Origin: Clytia hemisphaerica
Taxonomy: Eukaryota > Cnidaria > Hydrozoa > Leptothecata > Clytiidae
Direction of reading: 5' to 3'
DNA length: 64,000 nt
Assembly: GCA_902728285.1 (NCBI GenBank)
Contig: CACVBU010000046.1
Location: 1,801,968-1,865,967 of the forward strand
Part shown: positions 31,985 through 45,057 of the stretch, piece after piece
How the letters are laid out: every line of letters begins with the position of its first letter
Position numbering within the stretch: position 1 is the first letter of the stretch
The notes under the pieces: generated by a model
Database searches by the model: none
What the model was told of the DNA's origin: nothing
The model's input: the letters and a program-made list of their open reading frames with translations, nothing else
Program-made: the position numbers and the translations under genes

Positions 31985-34900
31985 ATCATTATACTATTGT
32001 GTTCGACTTTATTTATTCTATTTACTACCCCTTTGAGTCCTCTTTTAACATGTACCTACCCAGAGTGTTAGCGGTCTTCTTCCCTTGTGGTAATAGGAAA
32101 TTTTTCACGGTAATAAGAAAGTTTGTCCATCCTAGGGTACTCTATGTATCGTATCCCGTACTACTAAAAGTACTGCAAAAAATAGTGAGCGGTGTGTCTG
32201 CAATGCTCATTTTACTAAGTGAAATAATTATTTTATCCGACTTTTATCCTTTTTCTTAAGAGTTTCCCTTTAAAAAAATATCGAATTCTTTGTAGGTAAT
32301 TGATACTAAAAATAACTTGTGACTTGTCAAAAGAATTCGACCGCAACTTCGAACCAGTTTCAAGTTTCCTTAGTTTTCTTATATATTATAACACTATAAT
32401 GGATTTAACGGTCAAATAGCATGTTTTTCCATATTACAAGAGCTAAAGATCCCTAAAATGAATCCATCCGGGAGTGGCGCTTAAAAATCATGATGACAGC
32501 TAGAGACAGTCAAAAAAAATGGGGGAGCAGCAGTGAGCAGATGGTGTAAATAGACATCGCAATTTAAAAAGGAAATCTTTAGATTTTTTTAAGGAAAAAG
32601 GTAAACACTCCAACCTTCCTTGTCAATCGATGAGTGATTTACTTACCAGCGAAGGGGTAGTATTTCAAGCCAATCATATAATATAAAGTGTATCAAATAT
32701 CAAACAGAGGTTTTTTCTCTTGAAATTTGATGATGTCAACAAGTTTAAAATCCTTAATGATAAAACATTTCCGCTTTTTTTAAGAACTTCGATTATTGAT
32801 AGAGTTGCTGAATCTTCCAGATTTAAGCTTGGAGAATTTACGGATAAAATAAGAACTTGTGAATGTGATACGCAAAGGGTTTAGTATTATTAATGATTTG
32901 GGTAATTAAAAAGATGTAAAGAGCATTGAAAACTAACTAAAGAAAGAGTGAGCGATTTGTTATTAACTTTTCTTGTAATAAAATGTCAGATATCTTGATT
33001 CCTTTTACGCGCATGCGTTTCTAAGTTGACAAAAAGAATAACAAACAGAAAGGTTATAAGCTAACCACGAAACTAATCATTTAACAGTTTAAACAACTTC
33101 CGGCGGAAGTCGATAGGTTTATTCGGGTGGACGATAGTACGGACATCTTGGTCATAAAGCAAAAATCATTACGTAATACAAAGTCAAGTTTCACAGTGAA
33201 TATGACGGGCATACTAAGTCCAATACCATCAAACTATAATTGTAACAGGGGGGATTGAGTTAAAATAAAGACCGAAGATGTCTATGTGTGTCCTATGTAT
33301 CATCTGCTGTGCGAGAAATGACTTACACATTTTTTGTCAGAACAAACTTTATAAGAACATTAGGTTTCGAAGATAAAAGGTTGACAATGTGTCAAAAACA
33401 TTTATAGGCTTTGCAGACTCCGAATAAATACAATTTTATGACATTGCACCAAAATTCTCAAAAAAGACACTAAAAATTAGGAACTTTTAGGCTTGAAAAA
33501 AGTAAGAACTCCCAAACACTTTCAAAATTGTTGATGTTCTCATAAAAAAGTGTAACTAGTGTCATACACAGTACTGTTGCTGCTCCAAAGCACATAATGT
33601 GAACTTGAGAGAGAAAGGCTTATCTCATCTATAACTTCCGGCCCAGCGTGACATTAAAGAAGACTGAGTCTGTTTTAGGAATTTTGATTGCAAAATCGTC
33701 AAAACACTGCAAGCTTATAGTGAATGTATTTTCTTTCAATATATGACCGTATTTCCGTATTACAAGCACTGCTGCTCTTGAAAGGTACATGGGTTTTTTT
33801 GTAAAGGAAAAGGTGATTATTTTTCCCCGAGACATCGATTAAATTTTAGTAGATTCAGGTAAAAAAAGTCGAAAAACATTAAAACGTTGCATTATTTTAC
33901 GCTTTTGAACCAATTTTGAGCTACTGACAATTGTTCTTAAAAAATGATTTTGAGATTTTGAGGTTTTGATTTTTATCACAAAAATTCTTACAAATAACGA
34001 TCGTAAACAATTTTAAAGGAAATTGAAATAGTTGACATAGTTTTGTTCAAAGTCCTCTAAAAGGCAGTTTTTTCAAAAACTTGGATTTCAAACAATTTAC
34101 AGAGGTAAGCCATGATAAATTTGTCGCCCTTAAGGTAGGAAAATATAATACGCAAGCTTAAACATTTTTTAGCGATATGTACTTCCAACAAAAAGTTTTC
34201 TTGGACCAAATTACTGTATAAACACGATTTTATGCCTTCTTTAAAGTGTTCAGAGTCGAAAATCTTCTGGAAACAAATTATTACGTGGTATGCACAAATA
34301 GGAAAACCACTAATGCTTGTAATTGCTGCGGTTAATTGGAAAAGTCATTAAAAAGTTTTGGATGATTTTCATCATTAATTATCCTTGAAAACTACTAATT
34401 TTGATAGAGATGCTAACAACCTGAGAAAACAAAACTTGAATCAGCAGTAGGATTGGTATCAAATGTCTAAAGTTGTGTTCACTCTATACGGTTCAAAGCG
34501 TAACTTAAACGCCCATCTAACGTCCAGGTAACGTTACACGAATAATGTTAAGAAGACGCTCTGTATAGAGTAATAGCAAAGGAATCAATCTCCCCTAAAT
34601 ATTGTCGACGAGTGAGGCTCAAAAATCTAAATCAGAAATAGAAATCGGATTGGCTCTTTAACATCCTTTGGTTTATCGAATGAGTTTAAAAGTATCCGCA
34701 ACCAATTTTGCTTAAACTTGTCATAGGGGTCTCTACATAGGAAGTTACTATCATACAAGAATGACAAAATTGATAAAAACGGGATTTCCACTAGGTAAAA
34801 CTAGTCATCCGCGCGGCACCAAACAAAAGAACAAAAACGCGTGCTTCTATATAGGAAAAACAAAACTTTTCTTTGTATAATTTCGTACTTCCTACCCTCA

Positions 34901-35555
34901 TTCCTGTTTACTTTCGTAAATTATTGATTAAGCCCCATGGAGATTAAATGATTCATTGTCTTAATTATGAAGTGGTATCATTCCAATGCCGTCAATGAAC
35001 TTGCTGCAACGGAAGTTCAGAGACTTGGAGCGAGATTGTCCCGTTTGCGTACGTTGTTTCGTGCAAAGAATACTTTTAGAAAACAAAGCATGTTTTCTTA
35101 TAAGAACATTTTTTAAGAACTAGAGGCTCAACCTCGCTTTACACCTTAGAACATATTAAAGAACAATCTTAATCAGCCTTCAAAACACCCCTGTCTCACA
35201 GCAAATTCAAGTGGGTAGGGGGTCCCACCGGGTCTGTGACACAGGGTTGTTTGAAATCACGATGACAATAAGAACAGTCAAGCCTCAGTTAAAACAAGGA
35301 ATTGGGTCAACTTATTGTACTGGCTCTTAAAAAACTGAAAGGAAAGGATGTATTGCTGGACATAAATACGTTAAATCAATGTTACATTTACACATCTGTA
35401 TAAGGTCAATAAAACAACTTTTAAATTTTACGAAAATGACACCCCTGTCACAGTGTTGTTTTCAAGGATACAGGATACTGTGTAGCCCCCAAGGATAGCT
35501 AACACATTGGTAATACTCAAGATTGTTGAAAAAAAAAACTAAAAAATTAACTCAC
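31985..35555. other. Intergenic or intronic region without supported features
   Basis: AT-rich with no exon. Contains small pieces of dispersed repeats: TATAAGAAC motifs (about 33348 and 35098), a short stretch of 'cgcccatctaacgtcc' (about 34512), and the minimal MITE at 35182. Confidence 0.35.
35182..35254. mobile_element. Minimal copy of the 'ACACCCCTG...' MITE (termini only)
   Basis: AAAACACCCCTGTCTCACAG on the left and, inverted, AAACAACCCTGTGTCACAGA on the right, separated by only about 30 bp. Both ends match the termini of the family at 49260-49538, so the interior has been lost. Confidence 0.55.
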
Positions 35556-35745
35556 CGCCATTTATATTAATTTCTGTTAAATTGATATCTTGAGCAACTA
35601 CTGTATGGTCAAGTTCTTCATCCGATAATTCTCTCATCTTCATTGATTGATGTGGTTGTGTGGGTGACACCGACGGCTCCGCAACTCCACCACCAAGTTG
35701 TATAAACTCACGATGTAAAATAGTTGTATCCACGAGACTCCTCAT
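35556..35745 (-). CDS. Candidate first coding exon, possibly an alternative start of the ETS gene
   Basis: The minus strand reads MRSLVDTTILHREFIQLGGG, then VAEPSVSPTQPHQSMKMREL, then SDEELDHTVVAQDINLTEIN, ending ...NG+G at a strong GTGAGT donor, phase 1. Codon use and the donor argue for a real exon. The ETS exon 26228-26454 accepts phase 1 (GT completes GGT), so splicing would give ...[13 protein letters not shown] in frame. The gap is about 9 kb. No domain is recognised; two acidic stretches and SP/TP residues are visible. It could equally belong to another gene whose next exon I did not find. Confidence 0.5.
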
Positions 35746-36477
35746 CAAATAAAATTTTGTGCAAAATTCAAGATTTGGTTCTTCTTGTCAGATATGTTGT
35801 TGATATGTTTTGATAAATTTCTTATCTTTTAATAAACAATTTAACTCTAAAATTTTCAACATTACAGAACATTAATTTAAAGAGGATGCTAAAAGTGTAG
35901 ACAAGTTTCCAATCCAAAACTGATATGAAAGAGGCAATAAACAGCTCTCCAATATAAACAAAAGCAACAAATATAAGCCCCCAAGGATGCTATTCAAGAG
36001 GGTTATAATTCTCTCTTCCGAACTCCTTTTTTCTCAAAAGTTTTTCCCGTTTATAGAAAGCAACTTCCTGCCAGCACTCCAAGACCAAAGCAATACTTCG
36101 TTCCTCTATTCTGACAATTTTTTTTGTATGTTAACATACAAATTGTTCTTTTATCTTTTAATTTCTCTTTTTTTTTTTTGATTAATCAGAGAAATTTTCT
36201 TTTGTTTATTAATCTAAAACAACAAACAAACATAAATAAAATCTTAATGAAATCTTTTCAAACGTGGAAATCCGTCTATTATAGAGGTCTCAACAGGGGA
36301 GCAAACAGTTGAAACGGTACGAAATTGCTCAGCTACTCACACACAAGACCAGCAAATAAATCGACCAAAAATATCAAATGAAAATCGTAAAACTAATATG
36401 GCCTAATATTCAAGCTGCAAAATACGGCTGTATAGGTAGAAAAACCTTCTGGTATCGTTTAAAGTCTTTGAACGTCC

Positions 36478-36690
36478 ATCAAAGTTAAGAACGCCCATAT
36501 AATTTTATATGAACATCAATATAACGTTGATGAACGCCTAACGTTAGATGAACGCCTAGAAAACGTTAGATGAACATACATACAACGTTAGATGAACGCC
36601 CAACGTTAGATGAACATCCATATAACGTTAGATGAACGCTCATATAACGTTAGACACGAACATCCATATAGCGTTAGATAAACGTAGAAT
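36478..36690. repeat. Tandem array of AACGTTAGATGAACG units
   Basis: About eight to nine units of 18-27 bp, consensus CATATAACGTTAGATGAACG plus two or three bases, with drift at both edges (for example 'gttagacacgaac' and 'gttagataaacg'). The same words appear singly at about 34510, 37670-37715, 37915-37945 and inside the MITE at 53402-53520. Confidence 0.75.
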
Positions 36691-39498
36691 TATTCTTCTT
36701 ATTATTCTTATTCAAACCCAAAATATATCATCCACTCGAAGTACTCGATGCTAGTGAAGTGAAGTCTCTTTGTAATTGCAATACTCTATTTCTCTAATTC
36801 GAATAAGAATTCATCCTCCTTTTTGAAATCGAAATAGAGAGATTCAACTGTAGTCAGGATACCCTCAGGATATTCAGAAGATTATTTCCAAATCTAAAAA
36901 CACATACGGTACGAAACTCCATAAAGATTTCTAACGAGCCATTTACTAAAAAATCCACAACCACCTCAACCGTACGTGTCCAAAATCTCTCTTTTAATAT
37001 TTTTTACATTTCCTTCAAAAACTCCCTTCCAATCTTATCTTTTCTATTACATTTCATAGATAACTATATTATATTACATTTCTCAACAAAAAAAGAAATA
37101 CACTTAGCTTCCTTCCGCCATTATTGTCGGAATTTCGACAAAATCTATTCTTTCAGGTCGCTTCCTACTTATTCTTTAACAAAAGCTTGATAACTTTCCC
37201 TTTTTCCTGATATATATATTCATGTAACGTTTATATTGTAAGAAACTCTGTTAGCAAACAGCAATATGAAAAAAATAGTAGATGCGAAAAAAAAAACTTC
37301 AAACAATAAAAAAGTATATGATATATTTATTCTGGAACTTTAGGGAGAAACTGAGGTTTTTTCTTGTGAAAAAAATTATTCCTCTTTTTTTCCGTTTGAG
37401 TGTGTGAGGTAAATAGATCAAACTGTCTAAATTCAACAGTTAGTACACATAGAAAACTGATATTTTAATGATTATCAGAATTTCGAGAAAACAATAAAAT
37501 GAAAACTTATCCACTCTGCTCCTTCCTCTTTGAAGGTTTAAAATACAGACCGGAATTGAACAAATACTTCCATTTCTAAAGAACGACTAACTTCCCTTTT
37601 AACTTCCTTCTCTTCCTTCAAAAAAACATTCAGCATGAATTACATCATTTGAAGAGGCGTCAAATTGACGTTCATCTAACGTCCACGACGTCCATATAAC
37701 GTTAAATGTACGTTGACACAATGTTGTATGTCAAAGCGGGTTCCAGTTTCATCCACAATACCATGTTATTTGACCCAATATATCCTTAAAGCCCAACACA
37801 GATCCTGTCCTTATGATCTAGTCGATGTTTAGAATCGCGAAAGATGCCGATCAGTACTATCATCTACGCAGATTATGATCCAATTTTCATTACGGCTTTA
37901 AGGAAATGCACATCCATCTTACGTCCATCTAACACCCATCTAACGTTGGTATACCTTAACACATAATCTACAGAGTGCAAAGGCTCAATCTTCCTATGTT
38001 TCCACTGAAACGCTGTTAACGAGATATTTCCATACAACAAATTTATTAAGATTTGTCCAAAATAAAGTACTCAAGTAGTCCAAACATGACTGAACAAAAA
38101 GTGGAGAGCAAAAACGACTTGACTTTGCTACATATATAGAGTAATTGTCCTTAATATCTTTGAATAGCTCTCTATCATAACATTCAAGTCAAAAGAGGAA
38201 AAGAACTTACTGTGGCTATTTTGATTTAAAACTTCCGTTTTGCGTAAACTATAGTCAGAGACCGATTTCAATTTGCCGGTAAAAAAAATAAAGAGAGAAA
38301 AGCTAAAAAAACTTTAGGGTAAAAGAGTTATAAAAACTTTCCATACCACAGTCACACGGTTTCTGTTTTTGAAGCTAATCACTTCCGGCTGTAAATTCTG
38401 TTTCTACTCACGCATAAAATTGTTATGTTTATGGTATATATGAGTGAATATATATCTTATTGGACTTTAAGATTCCAAGTCTTTATTATAGTTTCACAAC
38501 GTTTTATCTCCGTATATAAGGTAACGGGTTATACCAGTAAAAGCGGTAAAATCAGACTGAAAATTAGGTGACCGCCGTACCAATTCAAAATAAAAAAAAA
38601 TAACATAAAATCTTAGTTGGCACCAAAAGTCAAATCAACATCGATGCCATGTGAACCACCATGACAACAAATTCCTTGCTTTCTAAAGCCGTGAATGAAA
38701 AATATCTTCGCTAAAAGATTTAAAACAAGTCAAAAACCTTTACTGGAAAACGCAGGAGGAAAACATAACTCTAAAAATTCATCAAAAAAAACACAGCCAT
38801 CATATGCAAAAACGAACACAAAAAAACGCCTCTTATTTTCCCATGTTATCCAATTCAAAAAAAAATCAAATTTGATGATGATAGTATTACTCCTGAGATT
38901 GATATATCTTTTTTGTGACGCACAAACAGATATACACAGTATATACATAACATTTAATTTTTTTGAACAGCGATAGAATCAATCATTTCCGCTTATTGAG
39001 ATTATTCTCCGTCAACTTTTTTAACAGGCGGTAATTAATTTATTTTCTAAGTCAGGGGGTAAAGTAAATGAGAGAAATGGAATGGTATTGCATCTTCAAA
39101 ATGAAAAAGGTTTGCTGCAAATTAGACTATGTTCAAAACACAAAATAGATTTGTGATAATACTAGAATGTTTACAGAAGCTCAATTTCATTTGTTTTATC
39201 TTTTCTACTTTTGAATGTTCTTGTAGATATACCATTGTTATGGTGGCAATTAACTTTTAATTGGCAGAAGGTCGTAGCACATTTAAAACCCATTAGTAGA
39301 GGAATTAATTAATTAAGACCATGTCTAACGGAGCTAAATATATACTTGACTCTCATTATTATCTCCCTAATACTAGGCTTCTATGTCCACAAAGAAACGT
39401 CAAGGTCAATACTCGTAAGAAATACCTCTCTATCAGAAAGTACACTCTGGCTCTGCGTCTTCTAGGTCTCTTATAGAGGTTTAAAAGATATCATTTTA
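36691..39498. other. Intergenic region with degenerate repeat pieces
   Basis: AT-rich. Contains pogo-like shreds ('ctaattcgaataagaattc', about 36797, and 'gagagattcaactgtag', about 36837) and isolated 'cgtccatataacgtt' words near 37690. The plus-strand ORF at 38695-38976 is lysine-rich and low-complexity, and not believed. Confidence 0.35.
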
Positions 39499-40060
39499 CA
39501 TTACTTCTATAACAGCATTAAAACTAATTTTACGCCCTAGTGCACCACCCGAGTTCAAATCTAATTTTAATTTTTGCTTTGTCAGCATTCAGCAGTCAAT
39601 TTGAACTTGTTTGTGTACCTGATTTAACTAACTTCTTGTCACTGTTGACCGCAAAGTAGAAAGTTATAGCTTATATTCTAGAAATTTCTTATAAGTTCTA
39701 CTAATACGACATTACTTCTATAACAGCATTAAAACTAATTTTACGCCCTCGGCAGATTCAAGACAATAGAGCAAGAACGTCGGAAACATACGAAGGAGTG
39801 CAACACTCGCAAAAAAACAATAAAATTATAATTATAAATCTCTTCATCTGATAAGTTCGACAAGGTCTAAAGCTGCCCATGCTCGTGCACCACCCGAGTT
39901 CAAAACAAATTTTAATTTTTGCTTTGTCAGCATTCAGCAGTCAATTTGAACCTGCTTTGTGTGTATAACTAATAGCTTTAATTAAGTATGATTTAATTTA
40001 GAAAACTATAGCTTATATTCCAGAAAATTCTTAAAAGTTCTACTATACTAATAAGCAAAC
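39499..40060 (+). repeat. Tandem duplication of about 208 bp; second copy split by a 144 bp insertion
   Basis: Block A (acattacttctataacagca and on to gccct, 40 bp) is at 39499-39538 and again, identical, at 39710-39749. Block B (gtgcaccacccgagttcaaa, then the tttgctttgtcagcattcag part) is at 39540-39607 and 39895-39962. Block C (tatagcttatattc) is at 39666 and 40007. The first copy runs A-B-C without a gap. In the second, A and B are separated by 39750-39894, which begins CGGCAG and ends near CTGCCC. Confidence 0.75.
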
Positions 40061-42768
40061 ACTGCCTTTATGGTCCCTTATAATTATAGGTTCCTTGTAC
40101 TTGATAGGGGCGGATCCAAATTGTAACCTTATCACCCCTGAATCTGAATAAAAAAAGTTCAAAGCATCCAATTTGTTAAAAGGAATACACACAAATAGAT
40201 TGGAAAGGAACTAAAGAGAAAAGCGTGAAAGCTCAAAACGGAAAACCTTTAGGGAAGTCTCTGACCTTCCTTTTTAATCTATATGATATTGCTTTAATCC
40301 GTCACTATTATACATTGCTTTCCTCTAAACCATCAATAGAGACATTTTCTTAATGAAATACTGTCAGTGATATGTTCGGTCCGACCGGATTTCCCTTTGA
40401 CCGACTTTTCTTTTTCCGTTGATTCTTTCTATATATTGTTACAAAATGTTGCTTTTCGAAAATATAACTGTTTCATATAAGAACACGATTGGTAAATAGG
40501 TAGTAAATTTGCAACCGCAGTCGAGAGGGTGAACTGAAGGGTGAAAACTAGTTTCAATCAGCAATTCCGCCACTTCAATTTTTTTCGTTCTTTCTAGTTC
40601 GTGATAATTTTCCTCGGGTCAGAGAGTTAGACTCGAAAGTTATAACATAGGGCTGAAGGCCCTCTTAGAGGCACTCGTACCCTATGTGACTAAACACAGG
40701 GCGGTACCGGTAGGGCTGGGAGTTTATATTATATAGGTTCTGTAATTTACACACTATAAGTTTGCGAATTTCGTTTATTGCCGTGTCATGTTAGCTCAAG
40801 TGCTATGGCGTCGGGTTGGCTATCTTCATGCTACGGCCACTTCTAATACAATGAAATCATCAATGAAATGCACTCTTGAAAATGTCATTTAAAGTGTACC
40901 AGGTGTACGTCATCGAAGTGTACGTTCAAGATAAAAAAGATATTTTAAGCATCCAATGTAATTATAGAGATTGTTCTACAAGGTTTCTCCTTGAGAGAAC
41001 TGAGAATTAGTATGACTTAGAAAGATTCGATTATAGAAGTTCGAATTGACGAGATTCCGCTGTAAGTAAAAGGTCTTAAATGTTCTTATAAAAGTGTTAT
41101 CGAGTTATCGTTACATGCTATCTCGTACGCAGGAAGACATGCATCTAATCAAAATACCTACGCGCAACGGAGAGCATTTAACCTCTTTAAAAAGTTAGTT
41201 GAGCACTCAACCGTCTTTTAAATATCTTATAGGAAGCCACTTTGTGATCAATTGCTTTTGATAGTCCACCTTTTTCATTTAACGGGATAAGTTACAGGAA
41301 CTTAATGCCATCCTCCCAAAGTTCCTTAAAGGATTATATCACGATATTGGTGCTGATTTTGAAAAAGTATACAAATAGTATCATTTATATCTGCCACGTG
41401 ACTTGTATCTGACACTCTAGATGTAGAAATTGCCATGTAACCTTGGTTATACAGATTTTAACCTGGATGCTATTGTTATACACCTTTTCGACCGTAGCCG
41501 CTGATTGCCGCGCGGGCATTTTTTTGTCCGCTTTATCCCACTAAAACCGTCCCAGTCCTTTTTTCGTACCTATAGACAATAGAAAAAAGTGTCAAAAAAG
41601 GATTACATCGAGTTTAGGGGGATAATTAAATAATTAAGTGGCACGCGCCTTGACCGTGCGACTACGGTCGAAAGAGTGTATTTTCAAAGTCCTAAAGATA
41701 CGGAACAGGAGCTTGTGCAAAACTATGTCGGTACTATGTCAAAGGACAGCCATCCCTCTCTGACCGTATTTTGGCTCGCACCTTTAAGGCTTTTGAGTGG
41801 GTCACTAATACTCAACTGGTTTCACTGACCTATAAGATATAAGCTATATCCACCATCTTTAATCGGAGTTTAATTGAAAGTGGTACCACAAATCTATAAA
41901 GCCTGAAGGATTAGATAGAGTACTTTTGGCTGAGAATTGTGCCTTGGTTGGATAGGAAAATTTCAGCACTTGACCAGTCAGAGGCTTCGCGGGTTTTCGA
42001 AAACAATAGCAACAATATTTTTTGCTTGGAAAAGCTAAAAGCACTCCGTCTAGCCCTTCGGGTTTTGCAGAAATCTGTGAGTGGTGCCCGCAATTTACAA
42101 AAGATTACCCATTCTGCAAGGACTGCACTCCGCTCTAAAGGCATGAAATATGAAAGATAATAAAAATAAAAACAAAGCTTTACCACAATCTCGCCTGAAA
42201 AACATCCGGGAGTTATCATCAACACATGCAGATTTTATTACAGGATCCACTCAGCCGCGTTCAAACTTCAAAGTCACCCAAATCAATGTCCGAGTTGAAA
42301 GTACAGATGTCTTTTCTCCATGGTATTACAAATGAAAGCCCTCCATAAACTCTTTTAATAATTCTATGTTATAACTACTGAATGTATTGAAAGCATTCTT
42401 CACCGAAACCCATGATGAATGCGACAAACCTATGACCATGCAAAGTATATTCACTTACAATTCTGCCGTTGCCAACAATACCTTTTCAAATGTACGAAAA
42501 CACTTTGTATCAATGTATCTAAACTTGAAAGAGTACATAGACCAAAAATAGTTTGACAGTTCACTCTTAAAATAGGGTTTTTTCGACAATGATGGTGACT
42601 TTGTTTTTCATTGGCTGAACAAACAAATGTTTGAAAGCAGTCTGTTTAGGGGTGGTCTGTGGCAGGTCTTCCGTTGGCACTACTCAAAAGGCACACTATG
42701 GTTCTACAGTGGTCGTCTCTATATCTCGAACACGCACAAGTTATCTGTAATTGTTCGAGTTATAATTA
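40061..42768. other. Intergenic region with repeat fragments
   Basis: Includes a hAT-like solo end (about 40107, GGGGCGGATCCAAATTG), pogo-like shreds at about 41020-41060, and a piece with 'tagcccttcggg' (about 42051) related to the MITE at 61452. No exon recognised. ORFs on both strands at 41911-42225 are mirror shadows in repeat sequence. Confidence 0.35.
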
Positions 42769-42971
42769 CACCCCCTTCTCACAGACCCGGTTGGATTTTA
42801 TCAGCCAGTTGGTAATAACGGACCAAAAACTTGATGGAGATTGATATTCCTATGTGCTTTATGGCCGGGGATTTGAATTCCATTGTTATCGAGCCAGAAA
42901 ATTCATGCAGGGAGGGTTATGGTTTATTTGATTATTTTCAGGGGTCCCAGTGGGTCTGTGAGAAAGGGGTG
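42769..42971. mobile_element. TA-flanked MITE, CACCCCCTTCTCACAGACCC family, 203 bp
   Basis: Left end CACCCCCTTCTCACAGACCC. The right end inverted reads CACCCCTTTCTCACAGACCC. TA lies outside both ends (42767-42768 and 42972-42973). The interior is in reverse orientation relative to the copies at 46558 and 50879 ('gatggagattgatattccta', 'gtttatttgattattttcag'). Confidence 0.75.
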
Positions 42972-44526
42972 TATATTATAGAATGGGTAAAGAAATTATA
43001 GGTTATGATACCAAACTCCAAACTGGATAAAAGATTTGTTAACTGAACGCGGCCAAATATCCTGCTCACTGCATATATTTCAAAAGGACTTCGAGACAAG
43101 TAAATAAGGAAAACAAAAGTATATGTTTAAGACAAAGTGATACCTAAAGTCATTTAGTTCAAAATACCCTAAAATCTACTTCTTACCTAAATAATTCCGT
43201 AATTCATTATGTGAGAATTTAGAATGTAAACATCGATAGACAGACAGTAGTTTCAAAGATAGTTTGTTTTATAACAGTCAGTGCTATTTTAGAATCTAAA
43301 CATTCCTGATGTTTTATAAGTAGAATAGTAAGAAAGTCAACATGGTTGACAGATAGCTAGGATCATGGTATTTAGGAAAATGGGGGAACGGGTATGTGCC
43401 ACTCTTATAATGGTACCTTTTTGGACCTTCAAAGACCCTCTAAGGGTTGTAGATCATAATATCTAATTTCACTACCCCCAGGGTTACAAAAAAGCAAAAA
43501 CTCTAATATTCTAACCCCAAAAAAGACTTGACTTTAGGAAAAAAGTCCCGGTAAGGCTCCCAAAATTCACAAAATTTCGGTTTTTTCCTCAATTTTAGAC
43601 CATTAGATTTACAATTTTCGAAAACCTTGAAAATACCTCCATCATTTCGCAAACTTATAACCTCCACCCCCAGCGGTATGATCCAAGCCTTCTAATCCTG
43701 ATGTTGAGAAATATTTCCAACTTTCAGCCTTTATTTTGTCGAAGCATAAGATTTAGCCAGATGAATTAACGATAATGTCCGTGTAAAGGCTCAAGCTCTT
43801 TTTGTACTAAGAAATCAAAGCTGCAGTCTAGATTCCAACCAGAATAAACCATACACGTCCTAAATAATTATTATATTTTTCCAGCAATAGTTTGGATTCA
43901 ATCTCAAAGAAGTAATAAAATTTAGTGCGTAGCTTAACAGAGTTCTTTAAACCCACATACAAGAAAAGAACATATGCATTTTCATTCAAAAACACGCCGA
44001 TAAATTATAAGTCAGAAACTGATCGAACCATATTCCTAGAAAAAATAGTCTCGATGATTCTACCTAGTATAGCAGACAGTAGGCTAGAATTGTGAGGTCA
44101 TCGAGGCAAAATAATGAAAACTTAACTGTAATCATATCAATTGTCTTGCCTACACATATCGCTACTTCCTCTTGGAAATTCGTGCGGAACTAGTGTCCGG
44201 ATACAGGCTAAATTTCATCAATTAATTTGAAATCAATTTTTAATTATTTTAGACTGTGTCCGGATGAAAATCCGGATGTCCAAAATACTTCAGGACATAC
44301 CAATTTTGAGGCGTGCTTTTGAAGTAGCGATAATTAGAGAAGGGGTTTAAAAATAAAGCATGGCAGTTTGGTGAGCTGAATATTATGATTTAGCCAGGTC
44401 TAACTGCGAACGAGCTAATTGTTTATGGTGAAAATTAGTTCATCTAATGTTTCCAGCTCACCCAAATAGAAACTTATACGCTAGTCATTAAACAGCGTAA
44501 AGCTCAAAGAGTAAATATCGTTCTTT
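42972..44526. other. Intergenic region, fragments of a G-rich MITE
   Basis: About 43383-43500 resembles the left part of the polyG family (gggtatgtgcc, then 'ataatggtacctttt', then 'accctctaagggtt'), without clear ends. Remainder unassigned. Confidence 0.4.
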
Positions 44527-45057
44527 GTTAGGGTTAGGGTCAAGAGCAGCCGCCGGCAGAATTTTTTGACATATCTGTTCTTTTTTTCCAGGAGAGTAAA
44601 TTTTATGGATAAATCTATGAAAGACTTTTCTCAAAACACCCAGGTAAAATCCAGGGGTCACCTTAAAGACGTCTGTTCTTAAAATCCAGGAGCACATTTT
44701 AAGGAAAAACACATACAATTTTCCAGCGGACAATCTGTTCAAAAAATCTAGGAGCTAAATTGTGAAAAACACAACCAGATGCCAGATTATTTTTCCAGGG
44801 AGCTTAATAATTTTCATAAAAGGTCTCATTTTATAGGAGCATTGTAACTTTCTTAGAGAATAGCTGTTATATTTTTCCAGGAGCATAATATTTCTAGAGA
44901 ACAGATATACATTTTCCAGGAGTCCCATTTTTCCCAGAACAGATAATATAATCCAGGAGAGCCCAGGATACGGAACAAATAGTTTTTTTCCAGGAGAAAG
45001 GGACCTCAAGAACAGATATTTCATACTTCCTAGCCGGCTCTTGTAGGGTTAGGGTTG
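44527..45057. repeat. Degenerate CCAGGAG/AGAACAGATA tandem array bounded by TTAGGG doublets
   Basis: About eleven units of 25-63 bp, mostly 37-47 bp, each containing TTTTTCCAGGAG and often AGAACAGATA or CTGTTC. The array starts next to GTTAGGGTTAGGGT (44527-44540) and ends next to TAGGGTTAGGGTTG (45044-45057). The inner flanks CAAGAGC (left) and GCTCTTG (right) are inverted, while the TTAGGG pairs are in the same orientation. Confidence 0.65.

Noticed and set aside
38695..38976. 93-codon ORF, lysine/asparagine-rich
   Set aside because: Low-complexity, in A-rich DNA, no acceptor or donor in phase, no recognisable domain.
41911..42225. Overlapping ORFs on both strands
   Set aside because: Mirror ORFs in a MITE-related segment ('tagcccttcggg'), no exon borders or motif.
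44488..45024. ORFs of 84-89 codons on the minus strand
   Set aside because: Translation of the CCAGGAG tandem array.
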